A DNA stretch of 41,052 nt. It comes from Phoronis australis (taxonomy: Eukaryota > Phoronida > Phoronidae). Shown one piece after another: positions 11,901-21,289 of the stretch. The notes beneath the pieces were generated by a model. The model saw only the letters and a program-made list of their open reading frames with translations, had not been told where the DNA came from and did no database searches. Both the position numbers and the translations under genes were made by a program. The stretch is from NCBI GenBank assembly GCA_002633005.1, contig NMRA01000824.1, positions 67,754-108,805 of the forward strand, given 5' to 3'. Each line of letters starts with the position of its first letter. Within the stretch, counting starts at the first letter, position 1.

Positions 11901-14900
11901 ACATATTACCCTACTTGGCCAAAAAACAAAAAGCGAATTAGGCCTTTTACTTTGATAAACCAGTTCCATAATATGCCTTACCTAATTACAGACAATGCGT
12001 ACAGGAGCCAATTTCAAATTCACAAATTTTAGGATTGGCCATGCCCCAAGAAACTCCTGAAGTCTTTTCATGGGTCCCTGATGGTTTCTGTGGTCTTTTT
12101 GGTAATGCAAACAGAATTCTGTCATGGTAAGGAACATTAATTGAGACACCAAAAATTCCATGAGAGTAGATTCAAAATGCCCAATTTGATTTTTTTTGTG
12201 TTTCAAATCCAACTAAACATGGCAAAATGCAGTTTTGAAATCTCAGCATGGGCTGAGAGGGTCACTGAGGGGGAATGTTAGGAGTATACAAGGGGGAGTT
12301 TTAGTAGATAGTTGTTACTTGATAGATCCTGTGTCATGCACTGTGACACGAAGTGAGCATTCTGTTACGGTATTCTGTTCTGTTAAGACTATTGTACTGG
12401 ATGATGATATTTGCCAAATATCAAAACATCGTTTATGCTGCACTGTGTACTCTTGTGTTGTTTTTGTTTTCAGCTTCTTGCTTTATAGCCTAAAACCAAT
12501 ACTTTTCCAACTCACCAAAAAAAACCTGAAACGTGACTTCTCCCTTGACAAATCCGCACACTTGACCACTAGAGCACGTCCGTACGTTCACTTTGTTGTC
12601 TAGTGCATCAAATGTGGTCGAAGCACAAGCCGTGTTGCTCTTCACTGACCCGATGATGCTCTTCACAATGCTGTTGTCCGTGTCTAGTTCAACGTTTTCA
12701 CATTCAAAACATCGCAGGCCTGTACAAGAATTATCCAAAACGGATCAATCAGTGTTGAAATCGAAGTAATTGCATACACAAGTTATACAATTGCACAACC
12801 ATTAATGCTCATGAGAGCGAAATCAAAAATGGGGTTGACTTTAGTTGTCTCTCAGTGATTATCATACATAACCCATCACTTTTGGTCAGACTATGGTGCA
12901 TTTGGCCGGACTGTTCACGTAAGTCATGCATTAACATTTCCGCTGGCTTTCCACTGACCTCACTGTCAATACCGATTGTGTGCCGGTCTCATGTCTTCAT
13001 TGATTTGGGGTCCATTGGGTCCTTTTTATGTTTGATTAGTGTTAGGTTTAAAGAGTATATAGGAAGTATATTTCAATATATTCCTACACATGGTTGAATA
13101 TGACAAAAATAGCACATTTCAACTTCAATTTTATAAACAAAAACTGCTAGATCTTTTCCAGAAATTAATATATTTCTGAGTATTGCACTCACAGGGCCGT
13201 AGGAAGCCCGGAAGCGGGGGGGCACGGGCGCATCCAAAATATTTCAGGCTTAAAGGCTAAACAGTGGCAACCGACATACTCGTGGGGCGGGAACAGTCGA
13301 GAAAAGAAAGACTGCTAAATACTGATAAGAGAGAAAATTCCAAAGAACATTAAGCAGCTCTGTATCAATGCATGGTTTACCTTTTGAGGACCCTGGCCAA
13401 GACCTCCGCTTTTGCAGTACAGATCGTCTAAACGCACTTTGAAAAGTGCACGTAATGATTCATGCATATATTTCGAAAAATCGAGAAAATTTGTAAAGTG
13501 AAGCTTTTGCGGAACGTATTAATTTACTGGATTTCTAAATTCAATAAGTCAATTTTGCGACTACAAAACTATATTTTTCCAGATGCCCCTCTCCGGCAAG
13601 GGATAACGAAGACAATTGTCGCTTTTTTTCTCAAAATTGTATGTCACTTGAGAAAAATTGATGACCTGACAGATATCATCAATATTGCTGCAGATAGATA
13701 GATATTTTAATATTTAGGGGTCCCACCCTTGAAGGAGGCCATTAATGACATCCAAGTGGCCACACTTTTTTTGTTGTTGTTTTGACAAATTCTTAAGTAT
13801 CCGCTCACGCATAGAGGGCCCAATCTTGGAATAGATTACATCTATTTTCCTGTTTTTTGTGAAATCGTGCAACCACCTTTCATGTTGAAGAAGGTCACTT
13901 CCTGCACCGACTTGTGACCACACGACAGTGGAATGAACTGTCACTCTTTTTCAAGCTTAATGATGTTTCATAATTAATGCGTCCCGTTTCAGACGGGACC
14001 CTCTCTTGGTGGAGCAGTTCGGGGAAATGTCCTTTTATCCGTCTACACATGTAAATCCGACACTGCCAAGTATTCACGAGGGAAGTTGAGATTCCAAATT
14101 CATCAAAAAACACAGAACATTCGTGCACAGAACAGCAGTATCAAGACATTCGACCCAAACAACCACAAAAATGTGAAAAAATACACTAGGATTGGCCACC
14201 ATCGAAAGGGTGGAATTTTAAAGAACGTGAAGACCACAAAAGGACTATTTCCGATAGTTAGTTATAGAATAATGTTACTGTTTCCCATAGTTTCACAAGA
14301 ATAGTATCTCTTTTGAACATGGTTACTATGAGTTGTGTAAGGAATTCCCACATGTGGAAAACACTGCTTTCGAGGCTACCATTTGTGATGGCCGCGTACA
14401 TGTCGAACGGGGGTACTCAAAGAACTCTCGCGGCCATAAACAAAGATTTCATCGTTTTTGCCACTGGAGTTCAAGTTTAACTCGTGAACTGTTATAGGTA
14501 CGTCTGAAATAAGCAAAAATACACCTTAATACGAATGCCCCAACTGTCATGCTCCCGTCAAAAATCTGTGAGTATGCCAGAGAAATTGCTTATAACATTC
14601 TGTTTTGATGAACAAAAGTTTCAAGGAATTCAGTTGCAACCAGAAGTTGGAAAAACACTATAATCTGATCCTCAAATAGTGATAATAACATTAATGACAT
14701 TACAACAATTTCCAAAAATATAAGCACAATTCAAATGACAATAAATGCATTGTTTTTAGACTTAGGTACAAGATTTGTCGTTTAAACTCACAAACAGGAG
14801 ATCAAAAAAATTGAATCATTAAATCAAGGTAAAAGCATTGCTCATAAAATCGATTGTTGGTTTCTGATTTACTTGTTTATGTTAGAAGCGAATCTTTTAA

Positions 14901-17900
14901 AAAATGACGATACTTTCGTGAACTTAGTTGCAGGCTGGCATTGGGAAATTCGATCTACCATCAGATCCCCATATAGCAAAGTAAACTAAACTATTTTGTC
15001 TACCTGAAACAAGTCTCAAGGATATCGATGAATGTCGGACAGCTCTATAATGTGTCCAAAAATGTTCTCACAATTCAAATGAGAATAAATTGCTTGTCGA
15101 CTTGGTTTAAATTCACAAACCGTAGATCAAAAAAAAAATTTAAAAGTCCTTAAATAAATAAATTACTTGGAAAGGTTTTTTTTCACTTCCTTGACGTTTT
15201 TTAGTTTCCAGAAGTATTGCGTAATGGATTTTTGTTCATCAAAACTGAATTGTTTGCTTGACCTGATTCTGTGCATACTACTCAGATGAAGAACTTCATG
15301 ATCAACGTTAAAAAATAAAATGTAACCATGCAGTAGGCGCGCCCAGAAACTCAGTGATCCACGGAAACTGAACTCCAGGTGTTGAAGTGCGTACATTTTT
15401 GGGACACCCCTTGTATAATTTTTCCCAGCCACCAGAAACTGAACTACCGGTCGTGTTTCAACGAGCTATTTTGAAACAGCCCCAAAACAGCTTCAAAAAT
15501 GACCATAATAAAATAAAGTATTCCCGAAACTGGATCACAGAAAAACAAATCTTGACCTTAGAGCCAGGGCTGACGGATAGGTACGAGCTATGCTGGCTTT
15601 CTCAAGTGAATCAGCTTTAGTTCATCGGGAATTTTGTGTTATCACTCTGTTCTCGGCTTCAATTACTTGAGGCATCTCCTCGCTACCCGTCAGTGCAATA
15701 GCCCATTCTTACTCTCTGTGAAACTTTTTTTGGTTCACGGTTGCTCTTGATAGCTGCATCCCCGGGATTGCACCCTACCTAGGGCGGACGTGGGAGATTT
15801 GGTATAAACATGGTTGCATCGGGAGCATGGGGAGGGGGCGCGGGGGTGGCGACGGGGGGTAGTTTGGCGAAGTCGAAATAGTTTGTGCACCCCNCCCCCC
15901 CCCCCCCACCCCAATATTTTGGCCTTCCTACGGGCCTGACTAATGAACTTGATTCTAGCTTGAGCAAACCTGTTTCTAAACTGCATTGAGCGTGCTCTTC
16001 ACACCCAGTTTTCCAACAAAAGCCATGATGGTGCTTTTTCTGACAAAATTTGTTAAGAAAAGGTGCATTTTTCAGTTTCCTCCAAAAGGGTTTTCTTTGA
16101 GAGTTTGAAATAAATTATACAAAAGAATCCTATATAGTTTCAACTGCACAACTCTGCAGAATGGTTATATTTTTAAAACTTCGGTGACAAAATATGTATC
16201 ACCTCTTCCTGGTATCACTGATTTCTGACAACAGGGTATTTCTTTCTGTATCATTTCATCTTTCCAAGAATAATACGAAATGGGTTATGTTAAAACTTTT
16301 TCAGCATGGAACACTAAATGGCAGACAGGTGAAATCTCGTTTTGTCAAATTCATCAAAAAAATAATTGTTCAAGGAAATTTACTTGGCTCTTAGCATGAT
16401 TTGTATGTCATAGCTATTACCAAACAACATTTGGTGAAATTCTTAGCATTTGCAACAATGTGGTAAACCTCTGAAAAATATATTATGACAATTTCAGCTA
16501 TTATTTTTGTCCCAAATTGGAGAACTTTTACCGTAGCTTTGTGGAATTTACTTCCAACAAAAAACGGTGTAGCATACAAAAGGGAGATTTTTTAATGGAA
16601 GTTCCTAACAAATGGGTACTATTCTCCATTTGGGTTGTCTAATTTTCCAATCCACCTTCCCAAAAAACAGTCGAGCACAGTACAAGCAACATGATGAAAA
16701 GGGTCACAACAGCAACGAGTCATTCAAGTTTGATTATTGAATGAAGAAAAAAATTCTTGAAAAGTAATTATGATAAATCAGTTTGAGCAGTCTCTGAAAT
16801 GGAGGACAATTAAATTACAAGCCAAAATGAATTTATATTAATCATCTTATTAAACTACCGGTAAATGAAAAATATTTGGACACTTCATAGGATGAGGTTC
16901 ATGTGCTGTGCTTGGACTCCTGTTTAATCTCAAAGTCGCGTATGCGTGAAATATGGAATACACGAAGAAACTTAACATATTCACTCAGATAATCCCGTTC
17001 ACGTTAATAAAAATCTGCACTGCACTAAATCAAATTACAAGTTAATAAAATAAAGTAAATTTTAACCAACGTTTTTTCAATCAACTATTGGCTATATATA
17101 TCTTACTCACCAAATAATAATTGATTTAACCGTTCACATATTCCTCCTATTCTTTGACACAAGTTACCGTAAAGGAGACAGTGGCGGACCTAGGATACCA
17201 TAAGGGGGGCCAACATGTTACCTCTAAGAATTGGGCAAAGCACGATTGTATGCAAAGGCTGCCCGAAAGTTGAGGGGTCGGTGATGTGGACCTGGTGTTC
17301 CCAAATTCTATCGGAGGACTAAAAAAAACACGATACGCCACGCTGTGGGGCCTCACCTCCCCCTCGTCCGCTGCCGTTCTTGGTTGGTGAACTCCATATT
17401 TCCTCACGCTTCACACGCTTCACGATGTTGCTGTTTAATTTTGCTTACACCAGCCAAGGGGCCCCCTGCCCCCAACCCCCCCCCAAATCCGCCTATGGGA
17501 GATAATGGGTGATCATGGGACCAATAATTACAAAAATTCTGAACAAAAAAGTTAACCGGATTTCCCTAATGAATATTCAATTCCAAGTTCACGCATACGC
17601 GATCTTGAGATTATGCAGGATTCCAAGTTCAGGCACAGCACATGAACCTTCGTAGAAATAATTGGTACAGGCTGAAAAATACTATATAGCACTACAGACT
17701 GCCAATGGTACTCACAAAAGTGTAAGATCAATAACATTTGACGGCTCACGGTATAGATTTTTTTTCAATATATTTGCAGTCTGCACTGGCTAGATTCCGA
17801 CATTTCAGAAACAGTATTCTATTTTGCAAAAACTCATTCGAATTATACCGGCGCAGTTTTTTGAAAACTCGAGTATGAAACAAATGTCAAATTATTTACC

Positions 17901-19276
17901 AAAACTTAACATAAGAAACATTGAGTTCAATTGCCATATTCCGTCTTATTTGACAGACTGCACCCGTACTTGAACACTGAGTAGAAAAGCTGCAGCCATG
18001 CAGAAGCAGGTGAGAATACAATACCGGGTAAATAAATTTACCAATACCATTGTGATTTCAACAATATGAGACTTGAATTAATCAACTAGCAGCAAGCATT
18101 TTTTATTGGCTCAAAATAAGAATGATCCAAAATCCTAAGATTCGCAGAGATATGGTAGTACCCCACAGACACCTCAGGGGCGGATCCAAGATTTTGAGTC
18201 AGGGGGGGCCAGCCTCAGGGCAGAGTATTAGCCAGGATTTTGCCCGTCAGACATTCGCACCCCCGAACTGCCAAATGGAGAATGCAGAATTTTTAGGGAG
18301 CCATGGCCCCCTTGGCCCCCATCTAAATCCGCCACTGCACCTTGCTGATATCCGGCCCTTCTCCCCAAGTGCCCCAAGTCATGATCATTTCTAACCATTA
18401 TATCTACCAATTCTGAGACAAGTTGTTCCGAAGTTTGTCAAACTTGATCTTTTTTAGGGTTTTACATAACCTTCATGTTTTTGTAAGATTTGTTTTCTCT
18501 TTAGGAACAGCAAAAATTAAAGTTCCACTCGTGTCCAACTTATCTGCGAAATGACTCCGAACTAAAACGGCTTGGATTAGTGATGACGACAATGATTGTT
18601 CTAGTCACTGACTGGACAGTGACCACCGTTTCTAGTGCCCTACTAGACAGTGACCACCGTTTCTAGTGCCCTACTAGACAGTGACCACCGTTTCTAGTGC
18701 CCTTAGAGACGGTCGTTGAAGTTCCTATAGGTGCTTCACTCGCGCCGGACGCTTTTCAACGAATTATGCCTCACACTGACTAGAATATCAAAGTCACGCT
18801 GTTATAATTACTTTCTTGCGTATAGAGGGACGCCTTAGAAGGCGACGTGATTGTTTCCAACTCGAACAAATTCTCCCGTAATCAGTTTTTACCCAACAGT
18901 CCGTTCAGTTGGCCAAATCGGCAACTGACCATTTTTAACACTGCGCGCTTTCCTGGCGCAAAAGGTACTTATAACAACGCGACTTTGATGTTTTAATCAG
19001 TGTGAGGCATAATTCGTCAAAAAGCTTCCGGCGTATGAAGTGCCTATAGGATAGGAGCTTCACCGTCTCTAAGGTCAGTAGAGACCGTTGTCACGGTCTA
19101 CGGTGACAGACTGTCCTGCCTGTTATGTACGTGCGGCCTACCGTGCTATTGTTCGTGATATATTTTTTTTAAAAACAAGGTTTTACATCCTAAAAATACA
19201 AAAAAGGATATAAACTGCACTTACCAAAACACGATCCCACGAAACTCAAAACAAAGAGTACTCGGAACAAAACCAT
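2685..19276 (-). CDS. Gene A: LU-domain (Ly6/uPAR-like) single-pass membrane protein, five exons
   Basis: Exons on the minus strand are 19225-19276, 12516-12719, 5982-6195, 3908-4008 and 2685-2986 (52+204+214+101+302 = 873 nt, 290 aa plus stop). Every junction has AG/GT sites and phases match (1, 1, 2, 1). The order is signal peptide; one LU domain opening LRCFEC and closing around LCFCDYDLC; a transmembrane helix; a proline-rich tail. The inferred product is a cell-surface protein with an extracellular three-finger domain and a cytoplasmic tail. LU proteins are more often secreted or GPI-anchored, so the membrane helix and long tail set this one apart. The signal exon plus two-exon LU layout joined by phase-1 introns is typical of the Ly6 family. 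Ligand and pathway cannot be told from sequence. Introns hold most of the window's transposons. Confidence 0.85.
3499..3567. mobile_element. 69-bp inverted-repeat element with 5-bp target duplication CTCAA
   Basis: Termini CATGGGCGGCG and CGCCGCTCATG are inverted repeats. CTCAA occurs on both sides (3494-3498 and 3568-3572). The matching place in copy B (about 37743) has a single uninterrupted CTCAA, which shows the pre-insertion state. It lies in intron 4 of gene A. Confidence 0.8.
3766..3881. mobile_element. 116-bp inverted-repeat element beside the exon 4 donor
   Basis: Left end CATGCGCGCACCCAGCC, right end GGCTGGGTGGGTGTATG. Flanks CAGTG (3761-3765) and CAGTT (3882-3886) are a near-perfect 5-bp duplication. 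Copy B has the uninterrupted site CAGAG at 37936-37940. Same family as 5518-5738 and 23143-23299. A poly-C run (about 3846-3856) is inside. The right end is 21 bp from the gene A exon 4 donor. Confidence 0.78.
3908..4008 (-). CDS. Gene A exon 4: transmembrane helix
   Basis: 101 nt between acceptor TCATTCCAG and donor GTAAGG, entering in phase 2 and leaving in phase 1. It encodes MLKWLVFVIGGGVLLTIIGL followed by MVCFIYCCCQSKK: a hydrophobic helix of about 25 residues, a juxtamembrane CCC cluster and a basic stop-transfer segment. The first base completes a Cys codon with exon 3. Gene B has the same exon at 37962-38062 with identical length and phases. The CCC cluster is a likely palmitoylation site (inference). 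Confidence 0.88.
5518..5738. mobile_element. 221-bp inverted-repeat element, 5-bp duplication TAATG
   Basis: Ends CATGGGCGCACCCAG and CTGGGTGCGCCCATG are perfect inverted repeats. TAATG flanks both sides (5513-5517 and 5739-5743). The interior shares GAGGACTAAAAAAACGGG with the copy at 23143. No coding capacity, so it is non-autonomous. It lies in intron 3 of gene A. Confidence 0.9.
5982..6195 (-). CDS. Gene A exon 3: second half of the LU domain
   Basis: 214 nt, acceptor CTTTTTTCAG, donor GTAAGTGG, phase 1 in and phase 2 out. It carries SCIASSQRSGC, a central VTDNTKIESILGFVAKL segment and the closing motif DADLCFCDYDLC. The family's closing motif normally ends in Cys-Asn; here it is Cys-Val, followed by an extra stretch SGGCGDDKYAIGPI ending in a Cys formed across the splice junction. 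The lost Asn and two added Cys suggest an extra disulphide near the membrane. Confidence 0.87.
6361..6374. repeat. (GA)n microsatellite at the LINE 3' side
   Basis: A short run of GA dinucleotides. It lies where the 3' end of the minus-strand LINE is expected; simple-repeat tails are common for CR1-type elements. Confidence 0.5.
6381..8575 (-). mobile_element. 5'-truncated non-LTR retrotransposon (CR1/Jockey group), reverse transcriptase remnant
   Basis: The minus strand encodes AIDHDILQK (out of frame near 8550), then QGSILGLLLFLIYVNDI, the catalytic FIMYADDTCLL, FKFLGIFVHNHLPWNKY, and a C-terminal part with NRIAKTVGVLSIMKNYFP down to a stop near 6912 (second copy 7689). These are motifs of a CR1/L2/Jockey-type reverse transcriptase from palm to thumb. 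There is no endonuclease domain and a frameshift lies near 8470, so the copy is dead. It sits in intron 2 of gene A in the same orientation. The boundaries are approximate. Confidence 0.82.
6522..8054. repeat. Near-identical direct duplication around an N (probable assembly artefact)
   Basis: 6522-7297 and 7299-8054 are about 98-99% alike by eye, apart from a ~20-bp deletion in the second copy near 7830. The junction is exactly the single N at 7298. Reading through the second copy continues into unique LINE sequence, whereas the first stops at the N. This is what two unmerged alleles of one locus would produce. Confidence 0.75.
8595..10487. mobile_element. Internally repetitive non-autonomous element, copy 1
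   Basis: The left end AACAAGAGCAACGCG and right end TTGTGGGCGCATAAAA match those of the element at 38105-39600. The interior repeats blocks of about 300-400 bp containing ATGCCAAATTTTATG, AAAATTGCCACTA, a GTCGTC-rich part and a GATCCTGCA...TTTAGG part. ATGTGCCCACGAA-like sequence near the left end is weakly inverted at the right end. No open frame belongs to it. A Penelope-like fragment at 9253-9885 interrupts it. It lies in intron 2 of gene A. Confidence 0.75.
9253..9885 (-). mobile_element. Penelope-like retroelement fragment nested in the repeat element
   Basis: The minus-strand frame at 9531-9821 encodes a GIY-YIG endonuclease core (CYIGQTVSSLSRRLSMHLQ) and a C-terminal block with LESLLTAFEKPVLNEQ. 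There is no reverse transcriptase, so it is heavily 5'-truncated. Both sides carry the 15-bp direct repeat TTAATGTAAATACAG (9238-9252 and 9886-9900), the target duplication. Near 9389-9423 (minus) a TTGAGAATGAAAC...TTTTTCGAAATATCG arrangement looks like a decayed hammerhead-type motif at the element's 3' side. Confidence 0.85.
10488..12515. other. Intron 2 DNA of gene A, nothing recognised
   Basis: Short open frames at 10732-11300 and 11982-12212 show no domain, splice context or codon bias I can support. One frame on the plus strand at 10754-10972 is the longest, but is not convincing. Confidence 0.4.
12516..12719 (-). CDS. Gene A exon 2: first half of the LU domain
   Basis: 204 nt with acceptor TTCTTGTACAG and donor GTGAGT, both phase 1. 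It opens with the LU signature LRCFECENVE, then TACAST, RTCSSGQVCGF and KGEVTFQVFF. A competing donor after TTTCAG (GTTTTT) is weaker and gives phase 0, which would not join exon 3; GTGAGT fits both consensus and phase. The 6.5-kb intron upstream separates it from the signal-peptide exon. Confidence 0.85.
12740..13186. other. Intron 1 DNA, nothing recognised
   Basis: AT-rich DNA with a small plus-strand open frame at 12855-13097 that lacks a recognisable domain. Confidence 0.35.
13192..15938. mobile_element. Possible 2.7-kb DNA element with CAGGSCCGTAGGAAG ends
   Basis: The left end CAGGGCCGTAGGAAG and the right end CTTCCTACGGGCCTG are inverted repeats with one mismatch. They are flanked by ACTCA (13187-13191) and ACTAA (15939-15943), a 4-of-5 match to a 5-bp target duplication. 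Broken minus-strand frames at 13714-14128 could be decayed coding DNA, but I recognise no transposase. The alternative is two unrelated solo ends. The interior contains a mariner-like relic, a hairpin at 13982-14000, and an N inside a C-run at 15894. Confidence 0.4.
15045..15417 (-). mobile_element. Internally deleted mariner-like element
   Basis: The right terminus on the minus strand reads TACAAGGGGTGTCCCAAAAA. The left terminus (about 15046-15070, plus) is a decayed counterpart with TGTGTCCAAAAATGTTCTCA. Next to the right terminus the minus strand starts a protein at 15276 whose FSFDEQKSITQYFWK and NVKEVKK segments match the N-terminal helix-turn-helix of mariner transposases; it stops after about 37 residues at 15163. 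The DD[E/D] catalytic part is deleted. A second left-end-like fragment lies at about 14705-14825. Confidence 0.6.
15939..17173. other. Intron 1 DNA, no gene
   Basis: AT-rich. A short block near 16310-16350 (GCAGACAGGTGAAATCTCG) resembles fragments near 35560 and 36400 in inverse orientation, so a dispersed repeat family is present, but its ends are not visible. Confidence 0.35.
17179..17497. mobile_element. 319-bp CAGTGGCGGA-type element, 5-bp duplication GGAGA
   Basis: The left end CAGTGGCGGACCTAGG is inverted-repeat related to the right end AAATCCGCCTATG. GGAGA flanks both sides (17174-17178 and 17498-17502). G- and C-rich runs lie near the ends. It shares GGAGGACTAAAAAAA with the CATGGGCGCACCC family. 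Non-coding. Confidence 0.8.
18175..18337. mobile_element. 163-bp CAGNGGCGGA-type element, 5-bp duplication CACCT
   Basis: Ends CAGGGGCGGATCCAAG and ATCTAAATCCGCCACTG are inverted repeats. CACCT is found at 18170-18174 and 18338-18342. Same family type as 17179-17497. Non-coding. Confidence 0.82.
18605..19118. mobile_element. Palindromic (foldback-like) element with 31-bp tandem repeats in one arm
   Basis: Inverted arms of roughly 150-200 bp: the left arm (about 18605-18800) and right arm (about 18985-19118, inverted) share CCTTAGAGACGGT, CCTATAGG, GCCGGA and GAATTATGCCTCACACTGA. The outer left arm holds three 31-bp direct repeats (18615-18707) starting GACAGTGACCACCGTTTC. No open frame. It ends about 105 bp from the exon 1 splice donor of gene A. 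Confidence 0.75.
19225..19276 (-). CDS. Gene A exon 1: signal peptide
   Basis: ATG at 19276 (minus), then MVLFRVLFVLSFVGSCF, and donor GTAAGTGC in phase 1. Short n-region with one Arg, a strongly hydrophobic core, and a small/Cys-Phe-Gly region before the mature LRCFEC start: a classical cleavable signal peptide. The join to exon 2 creates a Gly codon. The ATG has CC at -2/-1 and A at -3, a fair initiation context. A TTTCAG 8 bp before the ATG could be the acceptor of a 5'UTR intron. Confidence 0.82.
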
Positions 19277-19328
19277 GGTTAAAACTGAAAATATAGATAC
19301 CAAACAAAGAAGGAACAGGAGCCAATCA

Positions 19329-19333
19329 ATTGG
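19329..19333 (-). promoter_or_regulatory. Possible CCAAT box upstream of gene A
   Basis: CCAAT on the minus strand about 55 nt upstream of the gene A start, with an inverted ATTGG 3 bp away (19322-19326). No clear TATA box. The distance suits a short 5'UTR, but this is only suggestive. Confidence 0.25.
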
Positions 19334-19361
19334 TGCGCAGTTTTCCAAGAAAAACAATATC

Positions 19362-19493
19362 CTGGGTAGAGTTGAGTAACGCTAGGACCTCGCTAAAATC
19401 TAACCAAAATCACGTGTTCTCGTTTGAAATACACGGAAATATCTCACGTAATCTCGTAAAATGAGAGGCCCTAGCGTTACTGAACTCTACCCT
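19362..19493. mobile_element. 132-bp inverted-repeat element, copy 1, in the gene A upstream region
   Basis: Ends CTGGGTAGAGTTGAGTAACG and, inverted, CAGGGTAGAGTTCAGTAACG, continuing into GCTAGG. The interior shares CCTCGCTAAAATCTA and AATACACGG with 37120-37243. It lies 86 bp upstream of the gene A ATG, so it may belong to or flank the promoter. Confidence 0.8.
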
Positions 19494-19499
19494 GGTTCC

Positions 19500-20779
19500 C
19501 ACAGCTCACACTAAACATTTTGGTATCAGCAACGTGTTCATTTTTTGTGTTTATTTATTTGTTTATTGTATGGCGACATGCGCTCAACCGCCGGTGTAAC
19601 TCGCATCTTTCATGTCACCATGGTACTTGTGATGTATGTATATATAGAGATAGACAGATAGATAAAACTTTAGGTTGTGACTAGCGTCCGGTACCAAGCT
19701 TCCGTTGCAGCCGTTCGGCACCACGAATGGGTAGGAATCCGAACATGCAAAATATCTCATGGTGACCTTCGAATTACGGTAGGCGTATGAAATATGCCAA
19801 CTTTACGTTCACGCAGGCCAGAAATGCTGTGCTACGGATTACGGAAAAATTCCTTCGATTCCTTTCAAATCTACCGAGCCTGTACAGCAGGCACACTGCT
19901 ACTGAAACAGTGTAGTGGATGTAAGTTGCCAAAAAATGTGAATATCAACTTCAAAAGCGGGTTACATCGCAGACGACCAGGTCTGACATGATGAAACGGT
20001 TGGGCTGTTGAATTTTTTACAATTTCTTCGGCTCCTCTGCAAATGAACTTAGTAGTTACAAATTTTGCTCAAAGTGTATATGCACAATTTTTTCATCCTA
20101 ATTAATCAGGTTCACTTAAGACAACATAAGTTTAAAATAATAGAAAATTTCAGGTACCGACCATAGTTTTGCTATGGTATTAGAAAAAAGGCTACTGGTA
20201 GTTAGATAAGGTCACATCACTTAGTTGAGGTACAATAGCTTACTAAGCAAAGGGGGTACATGGAAATCGTAGGAGTGTGCAGGACTGTTGTGTCTCTTCG
20301 GTGTTTTTAATACCCGTGGCGTTATACATATATATATCAGGGATATACTTCAACTGAAACTGGCTAGTCGCCAACTGAACCACTGCGGCTTTCAAATCTC
20401 AAGAACCCAGACAAAAAGATAGGATGCACAGACTTTTTGAAGGATAGTAGCGATAATAACACGAGCCAACAAAATAATGAACATGTGGAATCGGCCCTTA
20501 AATCTAAACATGTACCTCGATCGACGGCCGTGCTTAAAACTATGTAGTTTCCAATAAACAGAGAAGGGTAAAAGGAAAATACGCTCAATTTAATAGTAAG
20601 TTTGCGGCAACCATGATGCAGTGAGCTGAATCACCCTTCAAAATATTTAGATTTCTTGCAAAACAATTCAAACAAAGTTTATTGAATTCACGGCATACTA
20701 ATGTGGCCTTGCCAATACATAAAAATGCGTAGCATATTCTGCGTTCGGCTTCAATCTTGGTCTGCCGTCACAATCCCAG
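19500..20779. other. Upstream of gene A, no gene recognised
   Basis: Contains T-rich and TTTATTTATT tracts (19545-19568), a short GATA-type run near 19650-19670, and short open frames without recognisable domains. Confidence 0.35.
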
Positions 20780-21130
20780 TCAAGAGACAATCACCCTAAC
20801 TCTAATGAAATCAATAAGTGTTCAGATATGTGTTTAATATTGACAAAAATACTAAAATATTCAAGAGACAATTACCCTTTCAAGAACAAAATTCTATAGA
20901 AATCAATAAGTGCTCAGATATGTGTTTAATATTGACAAAAATACTAAAATATTCAACAGACAATTACCCTTTCAAGAACAGAATTATATAGAAATCAATA
21001 AGTGTTCAGATATGTGCTTGGTATTGACAACTCTAAAATAATCAAGAGACTACCACCCTGTCAAGAAAATAATTCTAATGAAATCAATAAGTGCTCATAT
21101 ATGCTTAATATTGACAAAAATGCTATAATC
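20780..21130. repeat. 92-bp minisatellite, about four copies
   Basis: The block GAAATCAATAAGTG recurs with ends at 20820, 20912, 21004 and 21093 (spacings 92, 92 and 89). Each unit also holds CAGATATGTGTTTAATATTG and CAAGAGACAATTACCC. Copies two and three are the most alike. No coding frame. Confidence 0.88.
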
Positions 21131-21182
21131 AATATTTCCAAAGAATGGAAGCAGCCTATAATATCAAAAAGGCCGAGCTTAC

Positions 21183-21231
21183 TGTGCGCATAGTGTGTCA
21201 TGTGCGCACAGTGTGTCCTGTGCGTATAGGC
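21183..21231. repeat. Short 18-bp tandem repeat
   Basis: About 2.6 copies of an 18-bp unit of the type TGTGCGCATAGTGTGTCA, lying 50 bp after the minisatellite. Confidence 0.65.
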
Positions 21232-21289
21232 TTTTGAGGCACGATCGCCGCAGTCCCAGTCATAAACTGGAAGTCGGGTCACGCCTTCA

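Noticed and set aside
13982-14000. Hairpin GTCCCGTTTCAGACGGGAC as a terminator
   Set aside because: A seven-pair stem with a five-base loop is real, but rho-independent termination does not apply to this genome and no RNA gene is adjacent.
15735-15986. Minus-strand frames across the C-run
   Set aside because: They translate a homopolymer with an N and the GC-rich terminus of a transposon-like sequence.
20780-21130. CRISPR-like array
   Set aside because: The units are contiguous 92-bp tandem copies without distinct spacers, in a eukaryotic context.
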